From: Candidatus Avelusimicrobium luingense
Lineage (GTDB): Bacteria; Elusimicrobiota; Elusimicrobia; Elusimicrobiales; Elusimicrobiaceae
Assembly (NCBI GenBank): GCA_900315845.1
Contig: OOHK01000005.1
Span: 50,275-114,274, forward strand
Length of the DNA: 64,000 nt
Direction of reading: 5' to 3'
The notes beneath the pieces were generated by a model. The model was not told the origin of the DNA. It searched no databases and worked only from the letters and a program-made list of their open reading frames with translations. The translations under genes and the position numbers were made by a program. This document shows positions 25,876 to 34,803 of the stretch, piece by piece (within the stretch, counting starts at the first letter, position 1; every line of letters starts with the position of its first letter).

Positions 25876-27105
25876 ATGGAAAAAACAAAAGTGTTGTACT
25901 TTATTACCCGCATGGATCAAGGCGGGGCACAAGCCAGTGTGCTGATGACGGTAAAAAACTTAAATAAGCAACAGTTTGAGCCTTTCTTAGCCACCGGCCC
26001 CGGCGGACGGTTAGACGGTAAAATTAAAGGAGATAAAGATCATGTCTTTTTTATCTCCGCTTTACGCCACGATACGCATATCAAATATTTCTTTCATGAC
26101 TGTATTGCGTTGTTGCAAATGGGGCGTGTCTTACGCAAAGTAAAACCGGATATCGTCCATACCAATGCTCCTAAAGCGGGGGTATTAGGCCGTATCGCTG
26201 CACGTGTTTTTTGGCGCAAGGCCAAAGTAATTCACACTTTCCACGGGTTGGGATTTGCTAAAGAACAAGGTGAAAGACAATTTAAGTTTTTCGTAACGGT
26301 GGAAAAATTTTGTGCTAAATTAACAGATGTTTTGGTCTTTGTATCGCGCAAAAATGCCGACGAAGCCAAAGCATTAGGTATTGTTAAAAACGTACGTACG
26401 GAACTAATACGCGCCGGCATTAACTTTAACCCGATTTTGCCGCTTAAATTTGATCCGGTTGCCAAAAAGGCCTCTTTGAAAATTCCCGCTAATGCTAAAG
26501 TCGTGTTGGCGCTGGCCAATTTTAAGCCGCTTAAAAACCCGGTGCATTTTGTGTTGGCTGCCTATAAAGTGCTCAGCCAAATGAAGAATGTATATTTTAT
26601 TTTCACCGGCGAAGGCCCTTTGAAAAAGACGGCTGAAAATTTGGCGCAAAATTTAAGTATTGAAAAGCAAGTTTTATTCCCCGGTTGGCGTAACGATCCG
26701 CTTGAACTTTTAGCCATCAGCGATGTGTTTGCCAGTGTTTCGTTGCGGGAAGGATTGCCGATGTCGCTCTTGGAAGCGATGGCTATGCGCGTGCCGGCCG
26801 TTTGCTATAACGTGGACGGTATCAGCGAAATTATTACGAATAATAAAACCGGTTTTCTGGTGCCGACAAATGATATCAATATGTTTGCCGAAAAACTTAA
26901 AGTACTCTTGCGGCACGGGGCTTTACGTTCCCGTTTTGAAAGCGCGATAGATCACCGTGATTTTTCCGAATTTTCCATTTCTACGATGGTGAAAAAACAG
27001 GAAAGATTATACCGCAGTTTAGTCCCGCCGACTAAAAAGAACGGTGGCAAACGCCGTTTCTTCCGCCGCAGAAAATCGTTTAGAAAGCCCGCGGAGAAAA
27101 AATAA
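25876..27105 (+). CDS. Glycosyltransferase family 4 protein
   Basis: 409 residues, GT-B fold. The N-terminal part has FITRMDQGGAQASVLMTVK, typical of the acceptor domain. The donor domain carries FTGEGPLKKTAENLA, LFPGWRNDPLELLAISDVF and the retaining-GT motif SLREGLPMSLLEAMA, where the glutamates bind the nucleotide sugar. A very basic tail (RRFFRRRKSFRK) of about 20 residues could hold it at the membrane surface. The substrate is unknown; extracellular polysaccharide or lipid-linked glycan synthesis is plausible. It starts directly after the SpoIID-like gene and overlaps the next gene by one base. Confidence 0.9.
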   Translation: MEKTKVLYFITRMDQGGAQASVLMTVKNLNKQQFEPFLATGPGGRLDGKIKGDKDHVFFISALRHDTHIKYFFHDCIALLQMGRVLRKVKPDIVHTNAPKAGVLGRIAARVFWRKAKVIHTFHGLGFAKEQGERQFKFFVTVEKFCAKLTDVLVFVSRKNADEAKALGIVKNVRTELIRAGINFNPILPLKFDPVAKKASLKIPANAKVVLALANFKPLKNPVHFVLAAYKVLSQMKNVYFIFTGEGPLKKTAENLAQNLSIEKQVLFPGWRNDPLELLAISDVFASVSLREGLPMSLLEAMAMRVPAVCYNVDGISEIITNNKTGFLVPTNDINMFAEKLKVLLRHGALRSRFESAIDHRDFSEFSISTMVKKQERLYRSLVPPTKKNGGKRRFFRRRKSFRKPAEKK

Positions 27106-28802
27106 TGGACCACGCACTTAACGAATTAGAGCAAGAAGTATTAAACACCAGCCGCGAGTTGGTGGAAAAGAAAATTAAACCCTTGCGTGCCGAAATGGAC
27201 GAAAAGGAGCAGTTTTCGCGCGTGATGTTAGACGAATACCGTAAAGCGGGCATGTTCGGTTTGTGGCTGGCGCCGGAATATGGCGGCCGCGGCGGGGGAA
27301 TTACGTGTTTAGCCATGTCGTTTGAAGAACTTTCGCGCGGTTGTGCGGGGCTTGCTTTAACGACGGGAACAAGCGCTCTGGGCGCAATCCCTATGTATTT
27401 AGCCGCCACCAAAGAACAGCGCGAACGGTGGTGCCCTGATTTAGCCAGCGGGAAAAAATTATGGGCTTTTGCCTTAACCGAAGCCGAAGCCGGCTCGGAC
27501 GCTACCGCCTTAAAAACTACCGCTATCAAAGATGGCGATTATTATATTGTTAACGGTGCCAAACACTTTATTTCCGGCGGAAAAGAAGCCGATTTTTATA
27601 CGGTAGCCGTCAACACCAATCCCAGCCGCGGTGCGCGTGGCATTTCGTTACTCGTAATTGAAAAAGGCACGCCGGGGTTTTCGTTCGGAAAAAAAGAAAC
27701 GAAAATGGGTATCCGATCTAACCCGACGTATGAACTGATTTTTGATAACGTGCGTGTGCCGAAAGAAAATTTGCTCGGTAGTGAAGGCCGCGGGCTTCTT
27801 TATTTGCAAGAAACGCTTGATTATTCCCGTCCCGGCGTAGCCGCGCAAGCGGTGGGTATTGCGCAAGGGGCGCTTGATATTACGATTCCGTATTTGCGCA
27901 CCCGTAAGCAATTCGGGCAGCCGCTTATTACTTTTCAGGCACTTGGTCACAAAGTAGCCGAATTGGCTGCCAAAACCGAAGCCGGACGTGCGTTTGTGTA
28001 TAATTTAACGCATCGGATGGATAAAGAATTTTTGCCGGCAGTCAGAAACGCTATCGCCAACGGCACGTCTATCCACGATGAACTTAAAAAATTAAAAGTG
28101 GCGCGTTGGACGAAATACAGCGCCGAAGCCAAATTGTTTTGCTCTAACGTGGCTATGGAAGTGGCCGACGAGTGCGTTACCCTGTGCGGCGGAATTGCAT
28201 ATATGCGCGATTTTCCGCTTGAAAAATATATGCGGGATGCCAAAGTAACCCAAATCTACGAAGGTACCGTCCATATTCAAAAGAACGAAATTTTGACCGC
28301 GCTTATCAAAGAATATAGTGTCAATACGCCGTCGGCAGAGCCTTCGCCGGCCCGTCAAACGGGTACGCTTGATGACCTGTTACGTGATTATCACACCAAA
28401 CAAGTGTCGTCAGTCGGCAAACAGGCCGGGGAAACGGATCTCTCGCAAGCCGAAGTAATCGTGGCGGGGGGACGCGGCGTCGGAAAGAAAGAAGGATTTA
28501 ATTTACTGCAAAAATTGGCCGACGGTTTAGGCGGGGTAGTGGCATGCACACAACCGGTAGTAAATAATGGGTGGATAGATAATTCACGTCAAATCGGTGT
28601 TACCGGAAAAACTGTCAAGCCGAAGTTATATATCGCTTGTGGAATTTCGGGGCAAACACATCATACGGCGGGTATTAGCGGTTCGCCTGTTATCGTAGCT
28701 ATTAACAAAGACCCTAATGCGCCGATTATGAAAATGGCCAATTACGCCGTGGTGGGGGATTTATACGAAATTATCCCCACGCTGCTTGAAAAGTTGAAAT
28801 AA
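27105..28802 (+). CDS. Acyl-CoA dehydrogenase fused to EtfA FAD-binding domain
   Basis: 565 residues. Residues 1-420 are a complete acyl-CoA dehydrogenase: FALTEAEAGSDA flavin site, VNGAKHFISGG, GIAQGALDI, RKQFGQPL and the catalytic base Glu386 in QIYEGTVHIQ. After a linker (about 415-440) the last 120 residues match the FAD domain of electron transfer flavoprotein alpha: VIVAGGRGVGKKEGF, ADGLGGVVACTQP, QIGVTGKTVKPKLYIACGIS, HHTAGISGSPVIVAINKD and YAVVGDLYEIIP. The EtfA N-terminal domain and EtfB are missing here. This would pass electrons from acyl-CoA oxidation, or to enoyl-CoA reduction, within one chain. Such fusions occur in some fermenting anaerobes. Confidence 0.92.
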   Translation: MDHALNELEQEVLNTSRELVEKKIKPLRAEMDEKEQFSRVMLDEYRKAGMFGLWLAPEYGGRGGGITCLAMSFEELSRGCAGLALTTGTSALGAIPMYLAATKEQRERWCPDLASGKKLWAFALTEAEAGSDATALKTTAIKDGDYYIVNGAKHFISGGKEADFYTVAVNTNPSRGARGISLLVIEKGTPGFSFGKKETKMGIRSNPTYELIFDNVRVPKENLLGSEGRGLLYLQETLDYSRPGVAAQAVGIAQGALDITIPYLRTRKQFGQPLITFQALGHKVAELAAKTEAGRAFVYNLTHRMDKEFLPAVRNAIANGTSIHDELKKLKVARWTKYSAEAKLFCSNVAMEVADECVTLCGGIAYMRDFPLEKYMRDAKVTQIYEGTVHIQKNEILTALIKEYSVNTPSAEPSPARQTGTLDDLLRDYHTKQVSSVGKQAGETDLSQAEVIVAGGRGVGKKEGFNLLQKLADGLGGVVACTQPVVNNGWIDNSRQIGVTGKTVKPKLYIACGISGQTHHTAGISGSPVIVAINKDPNAPIMKMANYAVVGDLYEIIPTLLEKLK

Positions 28803-28819
28803 TAGCCGTTCTTATATTC

Positions 28820-28855
28820 AAAAAAATCTTCGGTATGAAACCGGAGATTTTTTTT
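28820..28855 (+). terminator. Terminator after acyl-CoA dehydrogenase-EtfA gene
   Basis: AAAAAAATCTTCGGT pairs with ACCGGAGATTTTTTT (one wobble), loop ATGAA. It ends 17 bases before the next pilin promoter. Confidence 0.85.
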
Positions 28856-28872
28856 GGGATGCAAAATATTAT

Positions 28873-28900
28873 TTGACATTTGTTTTTTTTTTGTTAAATA
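28873..28900 (+). promoter_or_regulatory. T-tract-spacer promoter of pilin gene at 28938
   Basis: TTGACA, 16-base spacer with ten consecutive T, then TAAATA (or TTAAAT one base earlier). Same design as the promoters at 9084 and 11885. Confidence 0.7.
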
Positions 28901-28937
28901 TATTTGTTCAACTAAAATCATACCAAGGAGTGTTGTT

Positions 28938-29483
28938 ATGAAAATAGAGAGCCGTTTAAGTGGTTTTACGTTAATAGAATTATTAGTGGTAGTTTTGATT
29001 ATCGGCATTTTGGCAAGTGTGGCCTTGCCGCAATATCGTATGGCGGTGGATAAAGCGCGGCTGATGAAATTGGTAGCCATGGTTAAAGGCGTGATGGAAG
29101 CCCAAGAAGCATATTATTTAGCCAATAATACCTATACTCAAGATTGGGATGTATTAGCCGTTACGTTACCGGGAACAGTTAACTCTAATGTAATTACTTC
29201 CCCCGACGGATGGACAATCGCTTTGCATAGAAATACTGGTGGCGGATCGGCCAACGGCCTTATAGCTGCTGATAATAAAATTGCCAATATACTACTCTAT
29301 GCATTTTATACTAACGGTAATGAAAATTTTTCTCAATCTCCGGCGGGTGGGGGGATTTCCTGCTATGCAAAAAGTGGCGATACATATGCTAATAAATTAT
29401 GCAAAAATGTAACTTACAAAACGACCCATAATTCCGGTTCGGGAACAGCGGAAAATTCTTACGCCGTCTATTATTTTAATTAA
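28938..29483 (+). CDS. Type IV pilin-like protein
   Basis: 181 residues from the ATG at 28938, chosen because AAGGAG lies seven bases upstream and the prepilin leader must be short. Leader MKIESRLSG, then [18 protein letters not shown], Glu at +5, LPQYRMAVDKARLMKLVAM. The globular part has AYYLANNTYTQDWDVLAV, a Gly/Asn-rich middle and two cysteines near the end (SCYAKSG, KLCKNV). It is a single-gene unit with its own promoter. Its stop is only seven bases from the stop of the convergent FtsA-like gene. Confidence 0.94.
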   Translation: MKIESRLSGFTLIELLVVVLIIGILASVALPQYRMAVDKARLMKLVAMVKGVMEAQEAYYLANNTYTQDWDVLAVTLPGTVNSNVITSPDGWTIALHRNTGGGSANGLIAADNKIANILLYAFYTNGNENFSQSPAGGGISCYAKSGDTYANKLCKNVTYKTTHNSGSGTAENSYAVYYFN

Positions 29484-29500
29484 ATTGTTCTAAAACAATT
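29483..29500. terminator. Small AT-rich hairpin at convergent gene ends
   Basis: AATTGTT, loop CTAA, AACAATT. It covers the gap between the pilin stop and the FtsA-like stop. It is weak, but the only structure available to stop transcription here. Confidence 0.35.
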
Positions 29501-30641
29501 CCCCGAATTTAGACCAAAGCCCGTCGAGCAGTCCGGCGGGTTTTTCTTGGGTAATACCATGTTCTTGTTCTTCGCGGGCAAGTGCGTGGCTGATAAGCGA
29601 AATGGCACCGGAATAAACGGGTAAATCGGCCGGGCCGCAATCGGTCAGTAAATCATCAATGTGTGCCGGGCGAACTTTGCGCATTTCAAAAATTTGTTTA
29701 CACATTTTAATCATATTTTTATCAATGGCTGTCCCGGTGAGTACAAGGGTGTTTGGGCGGTGTTTTACATATTCCGGCGATTGTAACAATTCTTTTTTTA
29801 GCGCGTGTAGTAAATTTAAATGGGCATCTTCCAACACTTCGTCCACCACTTCGTCCGTTCCTATTTCATAAGTTTTCAGAACGTCCTTGGCAGTTTCCAA
29901 ATCGTTTTGCAGTAAATCGGCTACGGCTTGTGCTAAACGTTCCATGCCAAAGTCAATTTCGCGCGCGTCCATTAAAATACCTTGGTAATACAGTGCGGCA
30001 GAAGACGATTTTTGCCCGATATCCAGCAGTAACGCTCCCGCGGTTTTTTCACCGGCGGTTACTAATCGGTCTGCCTGCGCCACAATGGTCGGCCAGAGCT
30101 GAAAATCGGTGCAATCACAGGCACGAAACACATTAGAAAGGGTTTCTACATGCGACGAAAGGGCCATGGTTAAAAAGGTAATGGCCTCTAGGGTGAATCC
30201 GGTTATTCCTTTGGGGTTGATGATATTTTCGTTTCCGTCAATAATATATGATTGGGCAAATACATCCACTACATCGATTTGATTGTTTAAAGTCGTAGGA
30301 ATGGAAGCGCGCAAGGCCGCTTCAATTTCGTGGGTGCCTATACGGTTGTGACGTGCACCGATAGATTCACAGCCGCTGGAGTGTTTGAATGACAAAAACG
30401 GCCCGCGAAGCCCTACCAGTACGGTTAGCGGATTGACAGTGTATTGGGCAATATCGTTAAATACGGCAGTTAATTCACGCTGGGCGCCATCCATATCGCG
30501 CACAAGGGCTCCGGCAAACGATTTGCACGATTTACGCAAAACGTGGCGCAACCGCAACGTGTCGGTTTCTTCATCTAAGGAAACAAGAGCGGCGATAATT
30601 TCGCCGCCGTAAAAATCAAGGGATAAAAACTCGCGAACCAT
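29490..30641 (-). CDS. FtsA-like actin-fold protein
   Basis: 383 residues. The sequence follows the FtsA/PilM/MreB-type actin fold: an N-terminal FLSLDFYGGEIIAALVSLD phosphate-1-like strand, a region that may be the FtsA 1C domain (GTHEIEAALRASIP, GFTLEAITFLTMALSSHVETL), then phosphate-2-like GALLLDIGQKSSSAALYYQG and REIDFGMERLAQAV. It ends with a short amphipathic helix GLWSKFGELF, like the membrane-targeting tail of FtsA. FtsA tethers FtsZ to the membrane in division; PilM, a relative, serves type IV pili. No ftsZ or pilN neighbour is in the window, so which role applies is open. Confidence 0.6.
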   Translation of the reverse strand: MVREFLSLDFYGGEIIAALVSLDEETDTLRLRHVLRKSCKSFAGALVRDMDGAQRELTAVFNDIAQYTVNPLTVLVGLRGPFLSFKHSSGCESIGARHNRIGTHEIEAALRASIPTTLNNQIDVVDVFAQSYIIDGNENIINPKGITGFTLEAITFLTMALSSHVETLSNVFRACDCTDFQLWPTIVAQADRLVTAGEKTAGALLLDIGQKSSSAALYYQGILMDAREIDFGMERLAQAVADLLQNDLETAKDVLKTYEIGTDEVVDEVLEDAHLNLLHALKKELLQSPEYVKHRPNTLVLTGTAIDKNMIKMCKQIFEMRKVRPAHIDDLLTDCGPADLPVYSGAISLISHALAREEQEHGITQEKPAGLLDGLWSKFGELF

Positions 30642-30792
30642 ACCGAAAACTCCGCCTTTATTTTATCAAATTTCGCCAAAAGTCAAATTTGTATTGTGCG
30701 CGCGTAAAACAAATAAAAACGGTTTTATGTATTTTACGTCGGAAAGGCACAGAGCCGTTTGTTCTTCGTCGGTATCAGACGGAGAAATTTAG

Positions 30793-30798
30793 TAAAAT
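30793..30798 (+). promoter_or_regulatory. Leaderless-type promoter of ABC-F gene
   Basis: TAAAAT with exactly six bases before the ATG at 30805 and no Shine-Dalgarno sequence. The 163-base gap also holds the divergent start region of the FtsA-like gene, with TAAAAT on the minus strand. Confidence 0.55.
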
Positions 30799-30804
30799 AT
30801 ATCT

Positions 30805-32649
30805 ATGATAGATATTCAAAATCTTTCCTTTCATTTCGGTTTGCGTACCTTGTTTGAAGATACCTCTGTGATGATTCAAGACGGCCAAAAGGTAGGGCTT
30901 GTCGGTCCGAACGGGTGTGGCAAAAGTACGCTTTTTAAACTTATAGAAGGAAAATTCTCGCCCGACGGGGGAAAAATAGAAATTTCACGCAGTACGCAAA
31001 TTGTATCTGTCGCGCAGGAAATTGAAGATCCGTCAGTAGCCTTGCTTTCGTATGTGTTATCGGCCGATACAGAAATTACGCGTTTAGAAAAAGAATTGGA
31101 AAATCCCCAAATTTCCGGTGAACATATGGCGGAAGTTTTTGACCGGCTTGAGTTTTTGGGCGCACACAGTGCACAAGCCCGCGCCAGTGCTATTTTAAGC
31201 GGTCTTGGTTTTCTAAATACCGATTTTACACGCCCGCTTAAAGAATTTTCCGGCGGGTGGCAGGTACGTGCCAATTTGGCGGCTGCCTTGTATGCACCGT
31301 CCAACTGCCTTTTGCTAGACGAGCCGACTAACCACTTGGATTTGGAAACAGCCCTGTGGTTGGAAAATTATTTAACCCGTTTGGATAAAACCGTTTTTAT
31401 CATCAGCCATGACCGTCATATTTTAAACCGCCTTTGCGATAAAATTATTCACGTGGAAGATACGCAATTAAAACTCTATAACGGCAATTACGATACGTAT
31501 GAACGCACCCGCGCCGCCGCCATTGAAGGCGCCAAACTGGCCGCGGCCAAACACGAACGCGTGGTGGCGCATTTACAATCGTTTGTGGACCGTTTCCGCT
31601 ACAAAGCCACCAAGGCTAAACAAGCACAAAGCCGTATCAAAATGATTGAAAAACTCGGCGCTGCACCGCAAATTCCCAAAGATCCGCAAAGTCATTTTGA
31701 ATTTCCGTCACCCGAGCGTTTGCAAAATGCACTGGTAACGATAGAAGGCGGCGTGGCAGGATATAATGAAACGCCCGTTTTGGAAAATCTTAATTTGCGT
31801 ATTGAGCCCGATGACCGTATCGCTTTACTGGGGGCTAACGGTAACGGGAAATCTACGCTGGCCAAAATTTTATCGCACCGATTGCTTTTAATGAGCGGGA
31901 AAATGACGATGGCTAAAAAAATGAAGATTGCCTATTTTTCCCAACATCAAACGGAAGAATTAGATGTGGAAAAAACCCCGTACGAGCAACTTTCTGCCGT
32001 TATGCCGTTGGCTACCGAAACCCAAATCCGTGCGCAACTGGGCGCGTTTGGGCTTAATAAAGACAAATCGGATACGCTTATCGGCAAATTATCCGGTGGT
32101 GAAAAATCACGCTTGTTACTGGCCCTTATTACCAAAGATGCGCCTCACTTGCTTATTTTGGACGAGCCGACCAACCATTTAGATTTACAATCGCGCCAAG
32201 CATTGTTGGAAGCCTTAAACGAATATACCGGTGCGGTGGTGCTGATTACGCACGATTTACACGTGATAGAACTGACATGCGATACGTTGTGGATTGTTCG
32301 CCGCGGCACGTGTGAGAATTTTATGGGCGATTTGGAAGATTATAAAGCGCAACTCTTAAAAAATAATAATCGTAACGATTTGGCAAGCGACAAGATGACT
32401 TCTAAAGAAATGGCCCGTAAACAAGCGGCTGAACGCCGTGCCAAACTCGCTCCGCTTAAAAAAGAAATTCGTGCGTTGGACGAAAAAATTGCCCAAATGA
32501 CCGCGCGTAAACAACTTTTAGAAGAACAATTAGTATCGGCCTACTCGGCTGATAGCAGTATTGAACTGGCCCTTTTAACCTCTCAATTAAAAGATGCCGA
32601 AGAAGATTGGTTGCGCTTAAATGAAGAATGTGAGGCGGCCCAAAAATGA
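30805..32649 (+). CDS. ABC-F family ATPase
   Basis: 614 residues with two ABC domains and no membrane segments. Domain 1 has GPNGCGKST, signature EFSGGWQVRANLA and LLLDEPTNHLDLET. Domain 2 has GANGNGKST, KLSGGEKSRLLLAL and LILDEPTNHLDL. Between them is the ABC-F linker with FVDRFRYKATKAKQAQSR. The C-terminus is a charged coiled coil (about 530-614) as in Uup and YdiF. Such proteins act on ribosomes, in translation quality control or antibiotic protection; the subtype is not determined. It overlaps the helicase gene by four bases. Confidence 0.94.
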   Translation: MIDIQNLSFHFGLRTLFEDTSVMIQDGQKVGLVGPNGCGKSTLFKLIEGKFSPDGGKIEISRSTQIVSVAQEIEDPSVALLSYVLSADTEITRLEKELENPQISGEHMAEVFDRLEFLGAHSAQARASAILSGLGFLNTDFTRPLKEFSGGWQVRANLAAALYAPSNCLLLDEPTNHLDLETALWLENYLTRLDKTVFIISHDRHILNRLCDKIIHVEDTQLKLYNGNYDTYERTRAAAIEGAKLAAAKHERVVAHLQSFVDRFRYKATKAKQAQSRIKMIEKLGAAPQIPKDPQSHFEFPSPERLQNALVTIEGGVAGYNETPVLENLNLRIEPDDRIALLGANGNGKSTLAKILSHRLLLMSGKMTMAKKMKIAYFSQHQTEELDVEKTPYEQLSAVMPLATETQIRAQLGAFGLNKDKSDTLIGKLSGGEKSRLLLALITKDAPHLLILDEPTNHLDLQSRQALLEALNEYTGAVVLITHDLHVIELTCDTLWIVRRGTCENFMGDLEDYKAQLLKNNNRNDLASDKMTSKEMARKQAAERRAKLAPLKKEIRALDEKIAQMTARKQLLEEQLVSAYSADSSIELALLTSQLKDAEEDWLRLNEECEAAQK

Positions 32650-34124
32650 CGAATCCTTCTGTATTTGTATTGCTCCCCGAATTTTTACAAACCGCGCTGA
32701 AACGGTTGTCTATTGTTACGCCCACGCCTGTTCAAGAAGGTGCTATAAAAGATGCGTTAAGCGGGCGGGATGAACTTGTTACGGCGCCGACGGGTACCGG
32801 TAAAACTCTTGCCTTTTTATTGCCGCTGGCGGCCCGCTTGCAAGAGCGCTCTAATGAAAATGCGCTGATTTTGTCGCCCACGCGTGAGTTGGCCCAACAG
32901 ACGTTTGAACGGTGGCAAGAACTGTGCGCTGATGTTGCATTACCTGCCGCGTTAATTATCGGGGGGGATAATATCCATAAACAATTTGCCGATTTGCGCC
33001 GTCACCCGCGTATGATTATCGCTACGCCGGGGCGCGTAATAGACCATTTGCAACGTAAAAGTATTGATTTGCGCCAAACCCATACGCTGGTGTTGGACGA
33101 AACCGACCGTATGTTAGATATGGGTTTTATTGATGATATGCGCCGCATTGTTAGTGTGCTTCCGGCTCCGCGTCATACTTTATTATTTTCTGCCACTTTG
33201 CCTAACGAAGTAAAACAACTTGCCAAAGAATTTTTAAGTAACCCTGTTCGTGTGCAAATCGGTTCTGTGGTAAAGCCGGCGGAACTCGTGTTACAAGAAA
33301 TTGTTCGGGTGGATATCCGCGAAAAATTGCCGCAGTTGCTGCACGAACTTAATACGCGGGCCGGGTCAATTTTAGTATTTGTACGCACACGCCACGGGGC
33401 GGAACGCTTGGCCAAACAACTTAAATTATACGGGCAAAAATGTAACGCTTTACACGGTGATTTGCGCCAAAACCGCCGTCGGCAAGTGCTGGAGTTTTTC
33501 AAAAACGGAACGGTACGCGTTTTAGTTGCTACCGATGTGGCTGCACGCGGCATTGATGTACCGCATATCGCCCATGTCATTAACTACGATTTACCGCAAT
33601 CGCCCGAAGATTATATCCATCGTATCGGCCGCACCGGACGGATAAATACCGTGGGAAATTCTATTTCGTTTATCGCGGGAGATGAAGATAAATGGAAAGA
33701 TATTTGCCGCGCGATGCAATTTGCTTCCCCGGTACGTACGGTACAAAAAACGATAGAGCCGTTACCTGCCCCTAAATTTATAGCGCAAGAAGAAGGCACG
33801 GCCCATGCCAAAAGCCGCCGTAAAAAAATCATACAAACCCCGTCTAAAGCCACTGCGAGGGCTAAAGAACTGTTAGCGTCGGGTGAGGTGTATTTGCCGC
33901 AAGGAGAAGAACTAAAACAGGCCCGCCAACAAGCCCCTTCCAAAAAACCGCAAACGTTTCAAAAGGCCACCCGTGCCGCGCAGGTATTAGAAGAAAAATC
34001 TGCTACTTCTTTTCGCGCACTCAAAGTAGGCGCCAGTAAAAAGACGTTGCGTAACCAACAGACTGCCAAACCCAAAAAACATCCGCAAAAACCGAGTCGT
34101 TTTTCCAAACGCAAACGTCATTAA
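32646..34124 (+). CDS. DEAD-box ATP-dependent RNA helicase
   Basis: 492 residues. The motifs in order are the Q-motif (TPVQEGAI), motif I APTGTGKT, PTRELAQQ, TPGRVID, motif II DETD (Asp-Glu-Thr-Asp in place of DEAD), SAT, then in domain 2 VFVRTRHGAERLA, ATDVAARGIDVP and HRIGRTGR. A Lys/Arg-rich tail of about 120 residues, ending KPSRFSKRKRH, likely binds RNA. This is the RhlE-like layout. Coupling to the ABC-F gene suggests a shared role in ribosome or RNA maintenance. Confidence 0.94.
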   Translation: MTNPSVFVLLPEFLQTALKRLSIVTPTPVQEGAIKDALSGRDELVTAPTGTGKTLAFLLPLAARLQERSNENALILSPTRELAQQTFERWQELCADVALPAALIIGGDNIHKQFADLRRHPRMIIATPGRVIDHLQRKSIDLRQTHTLVLDETDRMLDMGFIDDMRRIVSVLPAPRHTLLFSATLPNEVKQLAKEFLSNPVRVQIGSVVKPAELVLQEIVRVDIREKLPQLLHELNTRAGSILVFVRTRHGAERLAKQLKLYGQKCNALHGDLRQNRRRQVLEFFKNGTVRVLVATDVAARGIDVPHIAHVINYDLPQSPEDYIHRIGRTGRINTVGNSISFIAGDEDKWKDICRAMQFASPVRTVQKTIEPLPAPKFIAQEEGTAHAKSRRKKIIQTPSKATARAKELLASGEVYLPQGEELKQARQQAPSKKPQTFQKATRAAQVLEEKSATSFRALKVGASKKTLRNQQTAKPKKHPQKPSRFSKRKRH

Positions 34125-34155
34125 AAAAGCCGCCCGGTAATAGGGCGGCTTTTTT
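34123..34155. terminator. Bidirectional terminator between helicase and pilin genes
   Basis: A perfect 13-bp stem AAAAAAGCCGCCC / GGGCGGCTTTTTT, loop GGTAATA, overlapping the helicase stop codon region and facing the convergent pilin gene. Confidence 0.9.
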
Positions 34156-34170
34156 AAGATTTCAAGTTGC

Positions 34171-34680
34171 TTAACGGTCAATAATCCATTCTTTGTCATC
34201 AAGTTTTCCCGTTCCCAAAGCGTCACATATCCAATCGTATTTTCCGCCGGGCTCAATAGTGCAAAATAAATCCCCTTTTGAATTTTTGCGGATAATATGT
34301 TCTCCTTTTTCTGTTTTGTATTCAAAGGAACGTGTATAATACATGTGAAAACAATAATTTCCGTTAATGCGGCAAGCCATAATTTGATCTTTTTGAAACA
34401 CATATTTAAACCGACCGATTTCAAAGGCATCCGAATCTTCATCTGTGGCATCAAAAAAGGAAACATCTAATCCTCTTAATCGTTTGGGGGATTCGGAATT
34501 GGTGGCGCGAAAACGGCGGGCCGAATCAAAAATAGTACGCAAATTCACCATGGCTTCCATGGCTTCCGCGCGGGACACTGACCGACGGTATTGCGGCAAA
34601 CCGATTGACGTTAAAATGCCGATAATCAGTACCACCGCCAATAATTCAACTAAGGTAAAACCTAATTTGTTTTTTTTCAT
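34171..34680 (-). CDS. Type IV pilin-like protein, divergent
   Basis: 169 residues. Leader MKKNKLG, then [18 protein letters not shown] with Glu at +5, and LPQYRRSVSRAEAMEAM. The body lacks the ANGxY pattern of the common pilins here and is charged (RATNSESPKRLRGL, DATDEDSDAFEIGR). Four cysteines lie in the second half. It is the only pilin gene on the minus strand and is divergent from the pilin at 34804. AAAGGAG precedes the ATG. It could be a minor pilin or pseudopilin. Confidence 0.9.
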   Translation of the reverse strand: MKKNKLGFTLVELLAVVLIIGILTSIGLPQYRRSVSRAEAMEAMVNLRTIFDSARRFRATNSESPKRLRGLDVSFFDATDEDSDAFEIGRFKYVFQKDQIMACRINGNYCFHMYYTRSFEYKTEKGEHIIRKNSKGDLFCTIEPGGKYDWICDALGTGKLDDKEWIIDR

Positions 34681-34699
34681 AAAAAGACTCCTTTTTTAC

Positions 34700-34728
34700 A
34701 GTATATCGGTTTTAACGGATTTTTTCAA
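34700..34728 (-). promoter_or_regulatory. Promoter of minus-strand pilin gene
   Basis: On the minus strand TTGAAA, 17-base spacer, TATACT, followed by the AAAGGAG site. Confidence 0.55.
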
Positions 34729-34744
34729 ATTTTTTATGCGGGGC

Positions 34745-34772
34745 TTGCAAGTTATTCAAAAAAGGGTATAAT
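34745..34772 (+). promoter_or_regulatory. Promoter of pilin gene at 34804
   Basis: TTGCAA, 16-base spacer, TATAAT. It is divergent from the promoter of the other pilin; the -35 boxes are 17 bases apart. Confidence 0.6.
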
Positions 34773-34803
34773 AAAAATATATCCTTTTAACACGGAGAAT
34801 TTT

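Noticed and set aside
28854..28937. Longer start for the pilin at 28938
   Set aside because: It would run through the terminator and promoter and give a leader too long for a prepilin; AAGGAG supports 28938.
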